The notes under the pieces are model-generated. The model saw nothing but the letters and a program-made list of their open reading frames with translations, ran no database searches and was not told the origin of the DNA. A program made the translations under genes and the position numbers. From the NCBI RefSeq assembly GCF_900601905.1, contig NZ_UWFA01000170.1, positions 310,001-374,000 on the forward strand: DNA of 64,000 nucleotides, read 5' to 3'. This DNA comes from Pseudomonas viridiflava (lineage in GTDB: Bacteria > Pseudomonadota > Gammaproteobacteria > Pseudomonadales > Pseudomonadaceae). Positions 30,037 through 39,805 of this stretch are shown here, one piece after another (the stretch's first letter is position 1; each line of letters starts with the position of its first letter).

Positions 30037-30318
30037 TCAGCGGTACTCACACAGATAAGCCGTGTCCACCGCGACTTTCAGCTGGAACTTGCTGTTGGCC
30101 GGTACATTGAACTGGCTGCCGGTGCTGAAGGTTTCCCAGTCGCTGCTGTCGGGAAGTTTGACGCTCAGGCTGCCGGAAATGACGTGCATGATTTCCCGTT
30201 GCGCGGTGCCGAATTCGTATTCCCCTGCAGCCATTACGCCGATGGTCGCCTGGCCTTCAGCCTGGCTGAAGGCGATGGATTTAACGGTGCCGTCGAAGTA
30301 TTCGTTGACTTTGAACAT
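30037..30318 (-). CDS. ppnP: pyrimidine/purine nucleoside phosphorylase
   Basis: 93 residues, the usual PpnP (DUF1255) length, a single cupin fold. Landmarks: [35 protein letters not shown] and [13 protein letters not shown]. It phosphorolyses diverse nucleosides to base and ribose 1-phosphate in the cytoplasm. Start at 30318 is set by GAGGA 7 bases upstream; the frame extends upstream to 30396 without support. Confidence 0.92.
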   Translation of the reverse strand: MFKVNEYFDGTVKSIAFSQAEGQATIGVMAAGEYEFGTAQREIMHVISGSLSVKLPDSSDWETFSTGSQFNVPANSKFQLKVAVDTAYLCEYR

Positions 30319-30433
30319 GGCGATTCCTCGAAGTGGGATTAAAAAAAAGGGCAAAAAGGGGTGGGCCAGTATGCCCAAGCTTGAAAACGCCGTCATCCGC
30401 TTTAGGGCAGGCGTTACATGCGCCCCGTGAGCT

Positions 30434-30976
30434 TCAGTTGGGCAGAATCAGCGGCAGCAGCCGGGCCGTGTTGCGGGCGTCCACCAGGGCTCGGTGTTGT
30501 TGGCCGCTGAACTGCATGCCCGCCAGTTGCAGTGCGCCATTGAGGCCAGGCGCACGTTGCAGTTGGCGCGCCTGGGCAAAACGCTGCTTGAGGTTGACGT
30601 AGGGCAGGGCGGTGAGCGCGCTGGTCAATTGATGCTGCCGCCACTCCTGTTCCAGTTGCTGGCGATCGTAATCGCCCCAACTGGCCCAGCCGACAATGCG
30701 CGCCCGATGGTGCCCAAGCCAGCGTTCGAACATCGGCCAGACTTCGGTCAGCGGCGCGGCACTGTCGATGTTGCTCTGGCTGATGTGGGTCAGTTCCCGG
30801 CAAAAGTGGGTCAGCAACGGCCGACGCACCGGCCGCACAAAACGCTCGAAGTGATCCAGCTCCCGTCCATCCTGATTGACCAGTGTGGCGCCGATTTCGA
30901 TGATTTCCATCTCGGCCACCGGCCAGCCACCTTCCTCGGTCGTGGCTTCCAGATCAATCACCAGCCAGTGCGGCAT
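30434..30976 (-). CDS. DEDDh-type 3'-5' exonuclease
   Basis: 180 residues. Exo I motif VIDLEATT (Asp and Glu), the ELTHI region, Exo [14 protein letters not shown], and Exo [17 protein letters not shown] with the His and Asp give the full DEDDh set. It resembles the KapD/ERI-1 branch of exonucleases; substrate unknown (DNA or RNA 3' ends). An AGGAG site lies 8 bases before ATG 30976. It follows the atu operon by 54 bases, but its function suggests it is independent. Confidence 0.88.
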   Translation of the reverse strand: MPHWLVIDLEATTEEGGWPVAEMEIIEIGATLVNQDGRELDHFERFVRPVRRPLLTHFCRELTHISQSNIDSAAPLTEVWPMFERWLGHHRARIVGWASWGDYDRQQLEQEWRQHQLTSALTALPYVNLKQRFAQARQLQRAPGLNGALQLAGMQFSGQQHRALVDARNTARLLPLILPN

Positions 30977-31030
30977 TTAAAGCTCCTGTTACCCAGTTGT
31001 TGATCCATTTCGAACCTAGCGTAGTCACAT

Positions 31031-33007
31031 TCAGCCCGGTCCGTCCAACGGTGCGAGTTCGACCAGTACCTGCCGCCCTTTGACCTGATCACCGCGCACC
31101 ACCTGAATCTGGCGAATCACCCCGTCGATAGACGCCTTGAGCGGGTGTTCCATTTTCATTGCCTCCAAGACCATCAATAACTGGCCCTGGCTGACGGTAG
31201 CACCTTCGCTGACTAATACATCGACAATCGATCCGTCCATCGGTGCCCGGATAGTGCCGCTGCGTACGACGCCCGGTCCAACGATGACGTCGTGGGTCCG
31301 GTCGATGAACTGCAGCGCACCCTGTTCGCTGTGCAGCCACAGACTCTTGCCCTCGTGGTGGCAGACATAATGACCGCGCACGCCGCTGGTCTCCACCCAG
31401 GCCGAGCGGCCATCGTAGTCGAGGATCTGCAGGCTGAAGGCCTGGCTGGCGATTATCAGGTCCAAGCGTGCGCCATTGCGGGTGAGGTCCACTTCGATCA
31501 TCTGCTGTCCCACGCCTAACAGATAACGCCGCCGTTCGGGCCCGGTATTGCTCCAGCCCGCCAGTTTCGAGGGGTGCTGGCTGGCCGAGCCCTGGTAAAA
31601 CAGCGCGGCGGCGACCGCCACACAGGCCAGCGTCGGTTCGCCGGGTTTGAGGCAGGGATCGTCCTGCATATGCTGTGGTATGAAGCCGGTATCAACTTGC
31701 GCGGCAACAAACGCCGGATGCCGGAGAATGCTTGCCAGCAAGCGCTGATTGGTCTGCACCCCGAGCAGGACGCAGCCCTGCACCGCTCGCAGCAGTTTGC
31801 GCCGGGCCTCTTCCCGCGTGGCGCCATGGGCGATGATCTTGCCCAGCATCGGGTCGTAAAAAGGGCTCACGACCTGATCTTCACTCAGCCCGTGATCAAT
31901 GCGGATGCCTTCGAACAGCAGCGGCTGCCAGCGCAGCACCCGACCGGTCTGGGGTAGGAAACCCTGGGCCGGATCCTCGGCATACAGCCGGGCTTCCATG
32001 GCATGGCCGCTGAGCTGGATCTGCTCCTGTTGCAGGGGCAAGGCTTCGCCGGATGCGACCTGAATCTGCCAGGCGACCAGGTCCAGGCCGGTGATCATTT
32101 CCGTCACCGGGTGCTCAACCTGCAGGCGAGTGTTCATTTCCAAAAAGTAGAAACGCCCGTCGTTGGCCAGCAAAAACTCCACCGTTCCCGCACCCTGATA
32201 ATTCACTGCGCGTCCTGCCTGCACGGCAGCCATGCCCATGGCCTGACGCAGGCCGGAATCGACAGCCGGGGACGGAGCTTCTTCGATGACTTTCTGATGG
32301 CGACGTTGCACTGAACAGTCACGTTCCCCCAGATAGATCAGGTTGCCGAAACAGTCACCGAATATCTGCACTTCCACATGACGCGGCGCAATCAGCGCCT
32401 GTTCGAGGATCAATTCACCGCTCCCAAAGGCATTCCGGGCTTCGGAACGTGCCGTGTTGATCCGCTCCAGTAACTGACCGGCGTGTTCCACCAGGCGCAT
32501 GCCGCGTCCGCCGCCCCCGGCGCTGGCCTTGATCATCAAGGGGTAGCCAATGCGTAGCGCTTCGCGGCTGAGGGTTTCGTCGTCTTGCTCCGCGCCTTGG
32601 TAACCCGCGATGCACGGCACCCCTGCGTCAAGCATGGCCAGTTTGGACAGACGTTTGCTGCCCATCAGTGCGATGGCTTCGGCGCTGGGGCCGATGAATA
32701 CCAGACCTGCGTCGTTGCACGCCTGGGCGAACGCCGGGTCCTCGGACAAAAAGCCGTAACCCGGGTGAACCGCATCGGCCCCGCTCAGGCGAGCAGCCTG
32801 TAGCAAGGCATCGATGTTCAGATACGACTGCTGCACCGTCGCCGCGCCGATGCACACGGCTTCGTCCGCCATGCTTACGTGCCGGGCTTCACTGTCGGCG
32901 GCGCTGAACACCGCGACGGTGCGATACCCGAGTCTGCGCGCAGTGCTGATCACCCGGCAGGCGATTTCACCACGGTTGGCAATAAGGATTTTTTCGAAAG
33001 CGGGCAT
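31031..33007 (-). CDS. atuF: geranyl-CoA carboxylase, biotin-containing alpha subunit
   Basis: 658 residues from ATG 33007 (GGAG 6 bases upstream). Biotin carboxylase N-terminal half: EKILIANRGEIACRV, the ATP-grasp region ASAGGGGRGMRLVE, and EMNTRLQVEHPVTE. The C-terminal biotinyl domain has the attachment lysine in VLEAMKMEHP (about 620). With AtuC it carboxylates cis-geranyl-CoA to isohexenylglutaconyl-CoA. Liu-type methylcrotonyl-CoA carboxylase alpha subunits are similar, but the whole cluster order identifies AtuF. Last gene of the operon here; 20 bases follow the atuE stop. Confidence 0.9.
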   Translation of the reverse strand: MPAFEKILIANRGEIACRVISTARRLGYRTVAVFSAADSEARHVSMADEAVCIGAATVQQSYLNIDALLQAARLSGADAVHPGYGFLSEDPAFAQACNDAGLVFIGPSAEAIALMGSKRLSKLAMLDAGVPCIAGYQGAEQDDETLSREALRIGYPLMIKASAGGGGRGMRLVEHAGQLLERINTARSEARNAFGSGELILEQALIAPRHVEVQIFGDCFGNLIYLGERDCSVQRRHQKVIEEAPSPAVDSGLRQAMGMAAVQAGRAVNYQGAGTVEFLLANDGRFYFLEMNTRLQVEHPVTEMITGLDLVAWQIQVASGEALPLQQEQIQLSGHAMEARLYAEDPAQGFLPQTGRVLRWQPLLFEGIRIDHGLSEDQVVSPFYDPMLGKIIAHGATREEARRKLLRAVQGCVLLGVQTNQRLLASILRHPAFVAAQVDTGFIPQHMQDDPCLKPGEPTLACVAVAAALFYQGSASQHPSKLAGWSNTGPERRRYLLGVGQQMIEVDLTRNGARLDLIIASQAFSLQILDYDGRSAWVETSGVRGHYVCHHEGKSLWLHSEQGALQFIDRTHDVIVGPGVVRSGTIRAPMDGSIVDVLVSEGATVSQGQLLMVLEAMKMEHPLKASIDGVIRQIQVVRGDQVKGRQVLVELAPLDGPG

Positions 33008-33027
33008 GGGGCGCTCCAGCATCAGGG

Positions 33028-33831
33028 TCAGCGGTCAGGAACCCACGCGGGGTCACGTTTTTGCAGGAACGCCAGAGTTCCTTCCATTCCTTCCGGGCCA
33101 TGCACCGCCGCACTGAACGCGTGGGCCGCTTGATCCAGCAATTGCGCCATCGGTGTGTTGTCGGTCGCCAGCAACAGGGCCTTGGTGGCGCGCGATGCCT
33201 GAGGCGCGCATCGCAACACCTGATCCAGTACCTGCTCCAGACGTTCGGCCATCGACGATTGGTCGCGTTCCACGAAATGCACCAGCCCCAGACGTGCGGC
33301 GTGTTCGCCGTCAAAGCGCGCTGCGGTCAGCGCCAGGCAGCGTGCCTGAGTCAAGCCAATGCGCCTGACCAGAAACGGCGCGATCTGCGCCGGGAGCAGG
33401 CCCAGGGTAGTTTCCGGGAGACCGAACTGCGCCTGGCGATGGGCGACGGCGATATCGCTGACACACGCAAGGCCGATTCCACCACCCAGAACGGCGCCTT
33501 CGAGAACCACGATCAACGGCTGCGGCAGGCTCTGCGCGTCTTCAAGCAGGCTGCCAAAGGCGCGATTCAGCTCGCGCCAGCCATCGGCGCCCTGTTGCCG
33601 GGCGTGGGCCATGTCCTTGATATCGCCACCGGCGCAGAAATGCCCACCGGCACCGGACAGCACCATCGCCCGGACTTGGGCGTCGTCGGCTGTGGCGCCC
33701 AACACGGCGCGCAGTTCGCTGACCATTTGCAGGCTCATCGCGTTGCGACAATGGGCACGATTGAGCGTGACCTGCAGCACGTCCCGATGAAGTTCCAGCA
33801 GCAAGGTTTCGCAGTCAGGGAGGGTCTTCAT
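33028..33831 (-). CDS. atuE: isohexenylglutaconyl-CoA hydratase (enoyl-CoA hydratase family)
   Basis: 267 residues from ATG 33831, which overlaps the atuD stop by four bases; longer upstream frames run inside atuD. Crotonase-fold signatures: NRAHCRNAMSLQM, the oxyanion-hole SGAGGHFCAGGDIKDM, and GAVLGGGIGLACVSDIA. It hydrates isohexenylglutaconyl-CoA in the citronellol/geraniol pathway. Assignment over generic enoyl-CoA hydratase rests on its place in atuABCDEF. Confidence 0.9.
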   Translation of the reverse strand: MKTLPDCETLLLELHRDVLQVTLNRAHCRNAMSLQMVSELRAVLGATADDAQVRAMVLSGAGGHFCAGGDIKDMAHARQQGADGWRELNRAFGSLLEDAQSLPQPLIVVLEGAVLGGGIGLACVSDIAVAHRQAQFGLPETTLGLLPAQIAPFLVRRIGLTQARCLALTAARFDGEHAARLGLVHFVERDQSSMAERLEQVLDQVLRCAPQASRATKALLLATDNTPMAQLLDQAAHAFSAAVHGPEGMEGTLAFLQKRDPAWVPDR

Positions 33832-34985
33832 GGTTTTTTCCTCGGCAGAGTGCCCATCAGTTTGCAGATGATGCCCAGCATGATTTCGTCGGCGCCGCCG
33901 CCAATGGACACCAGACGCACATCGCGATACGCCCTGGAAATCGGGTTGTCCCACATGAAGCCCATGCCGCCCCAGTACTGCAGGCAGCTATCAGTGACTT
34001 CTCGACCAAGGCGCCCGGCCTTGAGTTTGGCCATGGACGCCAGGCGGGTCACGTCGCGGCCTGTGATGTACTGCTCGGTGGCCTGATAGACCAGGGCGCG
34101 CAGGCATTCGATTTCGGTTTGCAGCTCGGCCAGGCGGAAATGAATCACCTGATTGTCGATCAATGGCTTGCCAAAAGTCTGTCGCTCGCGGCAGTACTCG
34201 ATGGTGGCGTCGACGCAGTGTTCCAGGCCTTTGATCATGTTGGCCGCACCAAACAGCCGCTCTTCCTGAAACTGCAGCATCTGCATCATGAAGCCCGCGC
34301 CTTCGTGGCCGATCCGGTTGCGCTGCGGGATGCGCACGTCATCGAAGAAAATCTGTGCGGTCTGTGAACTGCGCATGCCGAGTTTGTCCAGGTCCGGGCT
34401 GAGGCTGATGCCCGGCGTGTGGCGGGGCAGGATGATCAGGGATTTATTGATGTGTGGCTTGTCGTCGGAGGTATTGGCCAGCAGGCAGATGAAGTCGGCG
34501 CACGGCGAGTTGGTGATCCACATTTTGCTGCCGTTGATGATGTAGTCGCTGCCGTCCTTTCTGGCTGTGGTTTTCAGACCCGCGACGTCCGAACCTGCCC
34601 CGACTTCTGACACCGCTATGCAGCCGACCTGATCGCCGCTGATGGCCGGGCGCAGGAACTCGTCACGCAGCTCGTCCGAGCCGAAGCGCGCCAGCGCCGG
34701 GGTGCACATGTCGGTCTGCACGCCAATCGCCATAGGGATGGCACCGCAGTGCACGGTGCCAAACTCTTCGGCGGCGACGATGGAATAGCTGTAATCCAAG
34801 GCCATGCCGCCAAACTGCTCCGGTTTGGAGATCCCCAGCAGACCCAGCTCGCCGGCCTTGCGGAAAATATCGTGGATGGGGAAGCGCCCGGCCTTTTCCC
34901 ATTCATCGACATGGGGGTTGATGTCGTTGTCGACAAAGCTGCGGACCGTGCGGCGCAGGGCTTCATGTTCGGCGCTGATGTGCAT
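33828..34985 (-). CDS. atuD: citronellyl-CoA dehydrogenase (acyl-CoA dehydrogenase family)
   Basis: 385 residues. Acyl-CoA dehydrogenase signatures: GCIAVSEVGAGSDVAGLKT (FAD/substrate), ITNSPCADFICLL, the central beta domain, and the C-terminal helical domain with LQYWGGMGFMWDNPISR. It oxidises citronellyl-CoA to cis-geranyl-CoA with FAD. 69 bases separate it from atuC, and it overlaps atuE. Confidence 0.9.
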   Translation of the reverse strand: MHISAEHEALRRTVRSFVDNDINPHVDEWEKAGRFPIHDIFRKAGELGLLGISKPEQFGGMALDYSYSIVAAEEFGTVHCGAIPMAIGVQTDMCTPALARFGSDELRDEFLRPAISGDQVGCIAVSEVGAGSDVAGLKTTARKDGSDYIINGSKMWITNSPCADFICLLANTSDDKPHINKSLIILPRHTPGISLSPDLDKLGMRSSQTAQIFFDDVRIPQRNRIGHEGAGFMMQMLQFQEERLFGAANMIKGLEHCVDATIEYCRERQTFGKPLIDNQVIHFRLAELQTEIECLRALVYQATEQYITGRDVTRLASMAKLKAGRLGREVTDSCLQYWGGMGFMWDNPISRAYRDVRLVSIGGGADEIMLGIICKLMGTLPRKKP

Positions 34986-35054
34986 TTTTATTGTTCTCCG
35001 GTTCTGTGCCGAATATGGGCACCTGGTGGCGCAGGCGGTGTTGCTGCTATCAGA

Positions 35055-36671
35055 CTAGAACCGCGCCACTCCGAAACTGTTTTCCTGCAACGGCCTGATC
35101 GCGGCTTCTTCGCAGATATCCAGCAAAAAGCCGAGCAAGGTGCGGCTGTCCCGGGGATCGATCAGGCCGTCGTCCCACAGGCTGGCGGTGCCATACAGTG
35201 CGCTGGACTGGCTCTCCAGCTTTTGCGTAGTGACCTGTTCGAGCATGTCGAGCATCTTCGGATCCACCTCGATCCCGGCCTTGAGCTGCTTGGCCTCGGT
35301 GACAATGCGCAGCACCTTGCCAGCCTGCGCCCCGCCCATGACAGCGGTTTTACTGTTAGGCCAGGCGAAGATGAAACGCGGGTCCAGACCGCGCCCACAC
35401 ATCGCGTAGTTGCCCGCCCCGTATGAGCCGCCAACCACCAGCGTCAGCTTTGGCACCCGGGCGTTGGCCACCGCCTGGATCATTTTCGCACCGTGCTTGA
35501 TGACGCCCTGCTGCTCGGACTCGGTGCCGACCATGAAACCGGTGGTGTTGTGCAGAAACAGCAGCGGCGTGCGGCTTTGATCGCAGAGCTGAATAAATTG
35601 CGCGGCCTTGCTGGCGCCTTTGGCGGTGATCGGGCCGTTATTGCCGATCACCCCGCAGGATCGTCCTTCAATACTCATGTGCCCGCAGATCGTCTGGCTG
35701 TCGTACTCGCCCTTGAATTCCAGAAACCGCGAGCCGTCCGCCAGCCGGGCGAGAATCTCGCGCACGTCGTAAGGCTGTTTCGGGTCTTTGGGAATCAGGC
35801 CCAGCAGCTCGTCGATGGGGTACAACGGCTCGTCGTAGGTCCGGGCAGAACGTGCTGGCAGCTGTGCATTCCACGGTAGCAGGCCGATGATTTCGCGCAC
35901 GATGCGCAGACCGTCGGCGTCGTTCTCGGCCAGATATTCGGCGGTGCCTGCGACCTGAGCGTGCATTTGCGCGCCGCCCAGCTCTTCATCCGTGGCAATT
36001 TCCCCGGTGGCGGCCTTGAGCAGCGGTGGCCCGGCGAGAAACAGCCGGGCCTTGCCGCGCACCACAATCACGTAGTCGCAGAGCCCGGGCTGATACGCGC
36101 CGCCCGCCGTTGAAGAGCCGTGCACCACGGTGATCTGCGGCAAACCCATGGCCGACATCCGGGCCTGATTGGCAAACCCTCGCGCGCCTTCGACGAAGAT
36201 CTCCGCCGCGTAGTTGAGGTTGGCCCCGCCGCTCTCGGCCAGAGTCACCACCGGCAGGCGGTTTTCCATGGCGATCTGCTGCAGGCGCAGGGATTTTTTC
36301 AGGCCGCTGGGGGATATTGTTCCGCCGCGAATGGCGCTGTTATTGGCCACCACCAGTAAACGCACGCCTGATACATAGCCAATCCCGGCGATCAAACCGC
36401 CGCCCGCCTGGCTGCCATCCTTGTCATCGTGCAGCTTGTAGCCCGCCAGGGAGGACAACTCCAGGAACGGCGCGCCCGGGTCGAGTAACAGCGTCAGGCG
36501 TTCGCGTGGCAGCAACTGGCCGCGCTGGCTGAATTTTTCCCTGACGCTGGCGGCTTTATCCAGCAGCACCTGTTCCAGCTGACGCATCTGTTCGATGCCG
36601 ATCAGCATGGCCTCGCGATTGGCGGCGAAGGCGCTGCCGCCGGTGTCCAGCTGCGATTCGATGATCGGCAT
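35055..36671 (-). CDS. atuC: geranyl-CoA carboxylase, carboxyltransferase beta subunit
   Basis: 538 residues, a carboxyltransferase of the MCC/GCC beta class. Landmarks: RERLTLLLDPGAPFLELSSL, VVANNSAIRGGTISP, GSSTAGGAYQPGLCDYV, and in the C-terminal half LVVGGSYGAGNYAMCGRG with FAWPNSKTAVMGGAQAG. In GCC a glycine-for-bulky residue change widens the acyl pocket relative to MCC; this was not checked residue by residue. Works with AtuF. Its start lies three bases after the atuB stop. Confidence 0.9.
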   Translation of the reverse strand: MPIIESQLDTGGSAFAANREAMLIGIEQMRQLEQVLLDKAASVREKFSQRGQLLPRERLTLLLDPGAPFLELSSLAGYKLHDDKDGSQAGGGLIAGIGYVSGVRLLVVANNSAIRGGTISPSGLKKSLRLQQIAMENRLPVVTLAESGGANLNYAAEIFVEGARGFANQARMSAMGLPQITVVHGSSTAGGAYQPGLCDYVIVVRGKARLFLAGPPLLKAATGEIATDEELGGAQMHAQVAGTAEYLAENDADGLRIVREIIGLLPWNAQLPARSARTYDEPLYPIDELLGLIPKDPKQPYDVREILARLADGSRFLEFKGEYDSQTICGHMSIEGRSCGVIGNNGPITAKGASKAAQFIQLCDQSRTPLLFLHNTTGFMVGTESEQQGVIKHGAKMIQAVANARVPKLTLVVGGSYGAGNYAMCGRGLDPRFIFAWPNSKTAVMGGAQAGKVLRIVTEAKQLKAGIEVDPKMLDMLEQVTTQKLESQSSALYGTASLWDDGLIDPRDSRTLLGFLLDICEEAAIRPLQENSFGVARF

Positions 36672-36674
36672 GGT

Positions 36675-37544
36675 TTATTCCTCGTCCTTCAGAACATCGG
36701 GCGTAACGGCGCGATGAAAGCCGTTCCAGGCCTGATTGTGGTGTGCCGGATAGAGCGGCCAGGTGCGATTGCCCAGGCTTGCGCCACCGTCGATGCGCAA
36801 GGTGCTGCCGTTGATGAAGGCGGCGGCGGGGCTGAGTAGAAAGACGATGGCTGCGCTGACCTCCGATTCGCTGCCGATGCGTTTGAGCGGAACGTGTTCA
36901 CGCAGGGTCGCAATCGCGGCCCTGAACGCGCCCTGATAAGTGTCCATGCCGCTGGAGGCAATCCAGCCGGGCGCGACAGCGTTGACCCGCACCCCGGAGT
37001 GGCCCCATTCGAAGGCTGCGGTTTTGGTGAAGTTGTCCATGCCGGCCCGCGCAGCGCCCGAGTGGCCCATGCCCGGCATGCCGCCCCACATGTCGGCGAG
37101 CATGTTGACGATGGCGCCGCCGTGCTGGCTCATGCACTGGTTGTAGACTTCCCGAGCCATCAGAAAACCGCCCACCAGATTGCTGCGCAGGACCGTTTCG
37201 AAACCTTTCTGATTGATTGCCGCAAGCGGGGCCGGGAACTGGCCTCCGGCGTTGTTGACCAGACCATGAATTACGCCATGTTCGGCCAGTACTCGGGTGA
37301 TGAGTACCTGCACTGGCACTTCTTCGCGAATATCACAGCAGTAGCCCCAGGCCTGACCGCCGTCTTCGAGGATTTCGGCACTGACCCGGTCGAGCTTTTC
37401 AGCCTTGCGCCCGACCAGCAGAACCCGCGCACCCAAAGCTGCCAGTTCGTGTGCCGTGCAGCGCCCGATGCCGCTGCCGCCGCCGGTAATCAGCAGGGTC
37501 TGGCCCGTGAACAGGTCAGGTTTGAAGACGGAGTTGAAAGCCAT
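36675..37544 (-). CDS. atuB: short-chain dehydrogenase of the atu cluster
   Basis: 289 residues. SDR motifs: the cofactor site TGGGSGIGRCTAHELA (about 20-35), NNAGGQFPAPL, and the catalytic region with Ser replaced by the GMGHSGAARAGMDNFTK context, where the Tyr position of YxxxK is read as SGAARAG. The true catalytic Tyr is thus not evident, as in 2,4-dienoyl-CoA reductase-like SDRs. It is predicted to act on an oxygenated or enoyl-CoA terpene intermediate; the exact step is unclear. 82 bases downstream of atuA. Confidence 0.85.
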   Translation of the reverse strand: MAFNSVFKPDLFTGQTLLITGGGSGIGRCTAHELAALGARVLLVGRKAEKLDRVSAEILEDGGQAWGYCCDIREEVPVQVLITRVLAEHGVIHGLVNNAGGQFPAPLAAINQKGFETVLRSNLVGGFLMAREVYNQCMSQHGGAIVNMLADMWGGMPGMGHSGAARAGMDNFTKTAAFEWGHSGVRVNAVAPGWIASSGMDTYQGAFRAAIATLREHVPLKRIGSESEVSAAIVFLLSPAAAFINGSTLRIDGGASLGNRTWPLYPAHHNQAWNGFHRAVTPDVLKDEE

Positions 37545-37626
37545 TGTCCACCTCTATTGTTGTTTGCCCCGCAGGAGTGGCTTTAGCCGCGAGAAGGTTG
37601 GCCACGCAGGATCTTTATCTTCGCCA

Positions 37627-39468
37627 CTATTGTTCGCGGATCGCTCGCCGCTGAAGCCGCTCCTCCGGGAAGGTATGCCCACCGACCTCATCCGCCAGCC
37701 ACTGCGGCACGGCGATTGGCATCTCCAGCAGTTGCTGAGCGAATGCCTTGCCTTGCGGGTCGATGCGCAGGCTGGCAATACCCCCGCCGCCCAGAGCGTT
37801 TTCCAAGAGAAAATTCAAGCTGTGGCTGCCAGGCAGGTACCAGCGCTCGACGCGCCCGTGAAGCGGGTCGAGGACGTGGCGCATCCAGTCCACCACCACC
37901 GAGGTGGTCAGGGTTTCGGCGATCCATGGCAGGTATTCCGGGCGGCGGGCCATGACCCCGATGTTGCTGTGGTTGCCTTTATCACCCGAGCGCGCAACCG
38001 CCAGCAGGATCAGCGGCACGCTGGCGTCGGCCTGGCCCTCGGGCGCAGGCGGTTGCAGGTCATCGGCGAACGCGTCCGGGTTGATGCCATCCAGTGGCGG
38101 GAGCGGGCATGGGGTGACATGCCCGCCGATATCGATGTCCAGACTGCACAGCTGTTTATCGACCAGAAATGAAAACAACTGGATGACCGGATACACCGTC
38201 GGCCTGCCGCCGACGATGCCGGTCAGGCCCGGTGCCATGCCGGTGGCCGCCTGGGCGATTTCCCTGGAGAACAGAATCAGGGCGTCTTTGCGCGGATGGC
38301 TGACGGCTATTTTCAGCACGATTTCCCGGCATTGATGGGCGCGGGCGTGGGGGCCATATGTCGCTTCGCTGCCCAGCAGTTCGATATTCACCTCGCTGAA
38401 GGGTCCCCAGCCGCGCTGTTCGAACATTTCCCCGGTTTTGCTGATGATCGCCTGGGTGACGCGCTGCGCCTTGGCCTGGGCATCGATGCCCGCCAGCAGG
38501 CAGCTGGCCGTGCACCGAAAGCCCTGCGGGTAAGTCGCCGAAACCTTGTAGTGCCCGCTCGGTGGCAGGCCTCTTGCGCCATGCACTCGAACGCGGTTGG
38601 GTGCAACCTGTTCAAGCTGCACTTGGGTGAAATCGCACACCACGTCGGGCAATTGATAGGCGCGCGGATCGCCGATTTCGTACAGCAGTTGTTCGCCCAC
38701 GCTCAGGGGTGCAATCAACCCTCCGGAGCCTGCGGTCTTGCTGACGATAAACGCCCCATCCGCGCTGACTTCAATGATCGGGAAACCGATGTGCTCGTAG
38801 TCCGGCACGGTCTGCCAGTCGGTGAAATTGCCGCCGGTGCATTGCGCGCCGCATTCGATGATATGCCCGGCCAATGCGGCCTGGGCCAGACGATCAAAGT
38901 CTTGCCAGGCCCAGCCGAATTCATGAACCAGTGCCGCGCTGACCACCGCGCTGTCTACCACACGCCCGGTGATCACAATGTCTGCGCCCTGTTGCAGCGC
39001 CGCGACGATGCCCGGCGCACCCAGATAGGCATTGATGGACAGGCACATCGCTGGCAGCGGCTGACCGGTGAACATCTCACGGGTCCCGGCTTGCCTGAGT
39101 TGCTGGAACTGCGGTTGCAGGTTATCGCCGTGCAGCACCGCGATTTTCAGATCGACGCCAGCCTTGTCACAGAGCGCCCGTAATGCAGCTGCACATGCCT
39201 GCGGGTTGATGCCGCCAGCATTGCTGATCACGCGGATATTCTGACTGGCAATCGCACCGAGCAGTGGGCCGAGCACGTCGACAAAGTCGCTGGCGAAACC
39301 GGCATCGGGGTTCTTCATGCGCATCCCGGCCATGATCGACAGGGTGATCTCGGCCAGATAGTCGAACACCAGATAATCCAGCGCTCCACCTTCCACCAGT
39401 TGCGCAGCGGCAGTGCTGGTATCGCCCCAGAACGCGCTGGCACAACCAATTCGCAGGGTCTTGCTCAT
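37627..39468 (-). CDS. atuA: acyclic terpene utilization protein AtuA (DUF1446)
   Basis: 613 residues from ATG 39468 (GGAG 9 bases upstream; an earlier ATG at 39525 lies inside the operator region). The N-terminal DUF1446 domain starts [20 protein letters not shown] and contains [18 protein letters not shown] and [22 protein letters not shown]-terminal AtuA-like domain follows around 500-600 ([20 protein letters not shown]). It is needed for growth on citronellol and geraniol; the biochemical step is debated. First gene of the atu operon, under the AtuR operators. Confidence 0.93.
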   Translation of the reverse strand: MSKTLRIGCASAFWGDTSTAAAQLVEGGALDYLVFDYLAEITLSIMAGMRMKNPDAGFASDFVDVLGPLLGAIASQNIRVISNAGGINPQACAAALRALCDKAGVDLKIAVLHGDNLQPQFQQLRQAGTREMFTGQPLPAMCLSINAYLGAPGIVAALQQGADIVITGRVVDSAVVSAALVHEFGWAWQDFDRLAQAALAGHIIECGAQCTGGNFTDWQTVPDYEHIGFPIIEVSADGAFIVSKTAGSGGLIAPLSVGEQLLYEIGDPRAYQLPDVVCDFTQVQLEQVAPNRVRVHGARGLPPSGHYKVSATYPQGFRCTASCLLAGIDAQAKAQRVTQAIISKTGEMFEQRGWGPFSEVNIELLGSEATYGPHARAHQCREIVLKIAVSHPRKDALILFSREIAQAATGMAPGLTGIVGGRPTVYPVIQLFSFLVDKQLCSLDIDIGGHVTPCPLPPLDGINPDAFADDLQPPAPEGQADASVPLILLAVARSGDKGNHSNIGVMARRPEYLPWIAETLTTSVVVDWMRHVLDPLHGRVERWYLPGSHSLNFLLENALGGGGIASLRIDPQGKAFAQQLLEMPIAVPQWLADEVGGHTFPEERLQRRAIREQ

Positions 39469-39516
39469 GAGCGATCTCCAGCTGCCGGAACAATGATGCG
39501 TGGCTTGCCAAAGGCT

Positions 39517-39534
39517 ACCAAGCAAGCGCTTGGT
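39517..39534. promoter_or_regulatory. AtuR operator-like inverted repeat 1
   Basis: ACCAAGC-AAGC-GCTTGGT has perfect 7-base arms, 48 bases upstream of the atuA start. AtuR of P. aeruginosa is known to bind two 13-bp inverted repeats in the atuA-atuR intergenic region; this is the natural counterpart. Confidence 0.75.
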
Positions 39535-39597
39535 TTTGGAAGTGGGAAGTTGGCGTTTTGTTGACCGTTGATCCGGGCAAAGGTGTTTTTTTGTTGG

Positions 39598-39613
39598 CCT
39601 AGCGCTTGCTTGG
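39598..39613. promoter_or_regulatory. AtuR operator-like inverted repeat 2
   Basis: CCTAGC-GCTT-GCTTGG matches the reverse complement of the first site with one mismatch (CCAAGCGCTTGCTTGG expected). It lies 130 bases upstream of atuA and about 193 bases upstream of the preferred atuR start. Confidence 0.65.
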
Positions 39614-39805
39614 TTTTGCCGCTCGGCATAAATTGCCGAACGGGATGCTCAGTCGGATTCATGTGGACACACTGAGCATCCATGGCCGTGAGCTTGCTCG
39701 CGAGGGCGCGCGTTCAGAGTGCCGGGAACGCAGCGGTTAGTTTGAGATCACCCTATGGATTTCCTTTATTCAACGGGTTGTGAGTCAGAGATAGAGGAAG
39801 CCATC

